The notes under the pieces: model-generated
Seen by the model: only the letters and a program-made list of their open reading frames with translations
Database searches by the model: none
Told to the model about the DNA's origin: nothing
NCBI GenBank assembly: GCA_963711465.1
Contig: CAVQEG010000001.1
Coordinates: 1,364,001 to 1,428,000 of the forward strand
Length of the DNA: 64,000 nucleotides
Source of the DNA: CAVQEG01 sp963711465
Lineage (GTDB): Bacteria; Bacteroidota; Ignavibacteria; OLB7
Direction of reading: 5' to 3'
Made by a program: the position numbers and the translations under genes
In this document: positions 62,101-64,000 of the stretch, piece by piece
How positions within the stretch are numbered: the stretch's first letter is position 1
Layout of the letters: each line of letters opens with the position of its first letter

Positions 62101-63554
62101 GAGAACGGATCGCGGGAGCTGCCTGGAACGGCGAAGGTGCCGATCCGCCGACACAGCGAATACCATTGGCCGGTGACCCGGTCATAGATGTCGACGCGGT
62201 AGCCACGCAGCAGGTCGTCGGCGTACATGCTCACCGGCGTAGCGATCGGATTGTTCGCCACCAGATCCAGATTCCGCGCGTGCAGCGTCTGCAGTCGCTG
62301 CGCCACGCGGTGTGCGCGCGAGAGTCGCACCAGTCCGACGCCGCTGGTGCGAAGCGACGGCATTCCCTGCTGTTCGCGCGCGGTGTAGGCCCGACGCTGG
62401 GAGTGCCGCGTGATCTCAACGGCGAAGTTGACGGTCTTCATCGCCGCTCCATCGGTGTCAACCTGCACGAGATCATACCGGTTGTCGGGAGATTCGTCCT
62501 TCCCGATCTCGATCTCCCCAGCGTCGGATAGCACAAGCATGCCGTCCTTCAGCTCGCCGTCGGGACCGGTGTCCTCCTCGGGCACGAACTGGGCGGCATC
62601 GAGCGTGTAGCGCGTGTACGGAGTAAGATCGTCGCCCGCCACCGTTGCCGATTTCTTCCAGGCGACTCTGATGCGCAGAAGCCCGTTGCCCGATGGCACC
62701 TTGGACTTCGGGACGATCAGATCGAAGACGAGTCCCATGCGTCGCATCAGCTCGGGATAGTCGCCGAGCGAGGTGAGCATCATGTGAAAGTCGAACTCAG
62801 GGTCGTCCGGTGTCGAACGGGGCTTCTTCGGAGACGGCGGCACCGACGCCAGCTCCGGATGCTGCATGTACGGGTACTTGCGCTGCGGTCGGGTGTAGAA
62901 GCGGAGTGCCTGGTAGAAATCGAACTGGGCCTGTGACTGGAACATGCCGCCGTAGGACGTGTACGGCTTGGTGAAGTCCAGCGCGCGGTTGTCGGCATAG
63001 AGCACGCGCTCGGATTTGTCGAGTCGCCCGACGCGCCCTTCCAGCGGCGCGAGTTGTCCGATGAGACTCGTCAGTGGCGACAGGAACGTGGGCTTCTCGC
63101 TCGACCGGGCTGGCGGCATCACGACCGGATGCTCGCCGCCGCTGGTCTGTCCGATCGCGGAGTAGACCTCGCGGAGGTGGCGCATGACGTTGCGGACCGG
63201 GAACGAACGCAGCGCGCGGGTATGGTAGGCCGGGTAGGAGAATCCCTTGATCGGTGTGTCGTCGCGAAAGACGTCGTTCCACAAACCCGCATCGGGCTTC
63301 TTGCCGAAGCGTTCTGTGGGCACGGCGGTCTCCGATCCGCCAGTGCGGATCATCAACTGGAAGTCGAGCGAATCGACGAGCGTCGTCGGCCAGGCACGCC
63401 AGTCCGGGAAGTGATCCAGTCTCCTGTTGGCAGCACCGGGATTCGGTTCCAGCCGCGGTGATGCGAAGACCGACAGGCGAACGCCCGGCGTTCCATCACT
63501 CATCGTGGCGAACCCGGCGGGTATCACCACCCAGTTGATCGATTGCTTTGCCAT
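59100..63554 (-). CDS. Giant protein of unknown function (1484 residues), no signal peptide
   Basis: 1484 residues from MAKQSINWVVIPAGF; a longer ORF from 63749 would add 65 residues made of degenerate repeats. It has no signal peptide or membrane segment. The chain is beta-rich with dense Trp/Tyr and acidic residues. Recurring segments look like all-beta modules: RTYRMRARWVDVAGNSRPFD, DLLRGYRVDIYDRVTGQWYS and TRFREYFPQEIWSNNANIT. No enzyme motif, repeat family or catalytic cluster was recognised. Its stop overlaps the barrel gene start (ATGA), so both belong to one unit. Phage structural or toxin functions were considered, without support. Confidence 0.7.
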   Translation of the reverse strand: MAKQSINWVVIPAGFATMSDGTPGVRLSVFASPRLEPNPGAANRRLDHFPDWRAWPTTLVDSLDFQLMIRTGGSETAVPTERFGKKPDAGLWNDVFRDDTPIKGFSYPAYHTRALRSFPVRNVMRHLREVYSAIGQTSGGEHPVVMPPARSSEKPTFLSPLTSLIGQLAPLEGRVGRLDKSERVLYADNRALDFTKPYTSYGGMFQSQAQFDFYQALRFYTRPQRKYPYMQHPELASVPPSPKKPRSTPDDPEFDFHMMLTSLGDYPELMRRMGLVFDLIVPKSKVPSGNGLLRIRVAWKKSATVAGDDLTPYTRYTLDAAQFVPEEDTGPDGELKDGMLVLSDAGEIEIGKDESPDNRYDLVQVDTDGAAMKTVNFAVEITRHSQRRAYTAREQQGMPSLRTSGVGLVRLSRAHRVAQRLQTLHARNLDLVANNPIATPVSMYADDLLRGYRVDIYDRVTGQWYSLCRRIGTFAVPGSSRDPFSVVEEGYVKAGSATSDEAPDADFYLHEMLFQWTGWSLCAPRPGRTIVSQTDGLQQTEHSELVLHAPGSQLEGINLEVNAKVEPGSLPWLRFGRTYRMRARWVDVAGNSRPFDDPDLKSADAGHPSKPITFQRYDPLIAPAIVLRHPIWEGESVEHMVIRSNYDRTAESYNTFAQIADTALRDVLLGRGYRADSQRHVVPPKTSQLMAELHGMFDKAMGDGGDYQLWFNIARKEEGTLLDVSIWNPETAALEPVVGIALVTTAGSPASSLDKNKRHHTPIEITTPTGDTPLVERGEGLAPGQYVIHDTDQIVLPYLPDAIARGAYFRDLPGVTSEGPLGGGGSSVTRLKFDATPTVYLTHVRFDGAWPDAQPFRLRIVERPGTMEGDSCDETFSHDGVPTWDAARRELTVYLAKAQVATVRYGSHFGKDPNDGSDDLQKMGMWSWLGHKPDLEGPIRAGLHWMFTPWRELRLVHAVQQPLCEPTIPKMAATKPTVGSTYALLTGKFMLSAISTGKVELLAVWDEYVDNLAESGPHDQPGSDDRTRRTLAGSAHVFELTIEDFMNNEVSIPVSYPTQGEYPHVSPDEKFRHEFQDTRHRIVRYNLVGTTRFREYFPQEIWSNNANITRTGEALEVSVPNSARPAAPKVLYVVPTFGWDRQPPGPDQIVSRRCGGGLRIYLDRPWYSSGEGELLGVVIYRTPSIGDTKGFIAALPSAGVPEASPLRAFVTQWGMDPIWSGFPTYAAPSTGNFTGASRAHVGTDLSIEEVPGVSVNVVGYKPEYDEERRLWYCDIEVDAGPAYYPFIRLALARYQPASRDGAHLSRIVLADFAQVAPERVAAVVFQSNRTKFRVAVSGTLGVNTKAVDATDLYKSIGQSRRFYASIQRAEGPIDEPTSWTPFDDNVYELKPQWSKEYKEKMVWVSEQIDVPGSSGPSGPDTITSGEKSGPYRVVVREYEYLRQDANPSAMTIANAPGGRLVYVDTIVLQPGGGSDAPKDGSGPE

Positions 63555-63719
63555 GGTTGCGTGCGTTTCAGTGCTTGGCTGGTTCCGGGCGCTCGCGGAG
63601 GTCCCGGGCGTTCCTGCTCGTCGGAGCCGTTGGCTCGCTTCGGTGACTACGCCGTTGAGCGCTTCGTCGGCTCCGTCGGAGACCGCGGCGATCAGCCACC
63701 ACGGGGTCGGAGAGGCGCG

Positions 63720-63767
63720 GGGTCCGGCGTCGCGTGGGTCCGGCGTCACCGGGGTCCGGAAGTCGCG
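63720..63767. repeat. Three degenerate 16-base tandem repeats
   Basis: GGGTCCGGCGTC recurs at 63720, 63736 and (as GGGTCCGGAAGTC) 63752, period 16, in the gap upstream of the giant gene. No role known. The next ATG in frame lies left of it, so the repeats are probably untranslated. Confidence 0.55.
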
Positions 63768-63800
63768 GCTGCCTGCTTCCCGAACGCCGAACGTTGCGCG

Positions 63801-64000
63801 CTACGCGAATGCCTGGCAGTAGTCCTTCCAGGGAAATGCGTCGATGTCGAGGCCCGGGGCCAGCGCGGCGATCTTCGACTGCTCGTCGGGTGTGTAGGGC
63901 TGCATCAGCTCGGCGAACGTCGGATCGCCGTTGGAACCGGCAAACTTCCGTTCGCAGGTTACCTCAACCGATGCGCTGAAGAACAGCACCTCGATCTCCA
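63801..64000 (-). CDS. Unrecognised protein, C-terminal part (runs off the right edge)
   Basis: The visible 65 or so residues (ending in PWKDYCQAFA) have no recognised motif. An open frame continues to the window edge with residues EIEVLFF before the marked GTG, so the start lies beyond. It precedes the giant gene by 246 bases on the same strand and is likely in the same transcription unit. Confidence 0.55.
   Translation of the reverse strand, partial: EIEVLFFSASVEVTCERKFAGSNGDPTFAELMQPYTPDEQSKIAALAPGLDIDAFPWKDYCQAFA

Noticed and set aside
60921..62531. 536-residue open frame opposite the giant gene
   Set aside because: Composition typical of antisense frames. The minus-strand frame is three times longer and couples to the next gene.
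59100..63554. Prophage or contractile-injection component
   Set aside because: No tail, sheath, baseplate, integrase or lysis neighbours and no recognised motif.
63720..63767. CRISPR-like repeats
   Set aside because: Period 16 with no spacers and degenerate units; too short.

Overview
The window is a high-GC bacterial chromosome segment, almost entirely housekeeping DNA, with no insertion sequence, CRISPR array, integrase or rRNA gene visible. Lineage signals point to the Bacteroidota/Chlorobiota side of the FCB group. A YbeY ends its HxxxHxxxxx motif in Asp rather than His (GYDD, like the GYKD of Bacteroidota). QueA is long. Kdo and LPS-transport genes and outer-membrane beta-barrels show a Gram-negative envelope. 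Most genes lack a Shine-Dalgarno sequence. Three minus-strand promoters fit the Bacteroidota pattern TTTG-N20-TAnnTTTG, two of them with one mismatch. The exact genus cannot be fixed from this window.

Layout. 1-3200 (+): universal stress protein fragment, then fbp and pdxA (overlapping) and an FtsE-type ATPase. 3200-8400 (-): GT39-like membrane glycosyltransferase and a catalytic/non-catalytic M16 peptidase pair. 8600-10600 (+): two-gene ABC exporter. 10600-16000: queA, a cytochrome c lipoprotein, a methyltransferase, an unknown gene and trxB. 16000-20800 (-): the translation cluster rplM-rpsI, rpsB-tsf, pyrH-frr, with a terminator between tsf and pyrH. 20900-25850 (-): kdsA-kdsD-lptC-tpiA-hutH, a Kdo/LPS-export operon ending in a histidine ammonia-lyase homologue. 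26000-30800 (-): a beta-barrel protein with Ca-binding TSP3 repeats, smg, an unknown gene and ybeY, a small membrane protein and a nitrilase-family amidase. 31000-34100 (+): M23 endopeptidase, purH and a 72-residue protein. 34100-38800 (-): holB-ricT-DUF2064-nadD-sugar ABC permease. 39100-39300: an unexplained array of hairpins. 39300-43100 (-): flavin reductase, DUF481 barrel, M61 peptidase. 43200-56000 (-): tRNA Tyr-Thr-Gly-Trp, secE-nusG-rplKAJL-rpoBC, without tuf. 56100-64000 (-): an unrecognised cassette.

The best candidate for something undescribed is the last region. A 1484-residue protein with no signal peptide overlaps by 4 bases a 661-residue secreted outer-membrane barrel. It is preceded by another unrecognised gene that runs off the window edge and followed by a lipoprotein. 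No function can be assigned. Other points of interest are the Ser-Ser-Gly triad in hutH, the hairpin array at 39119-39288, the long rpoB leader with its own promoter, and the lone sugar-ABC permease overlapping nadD.
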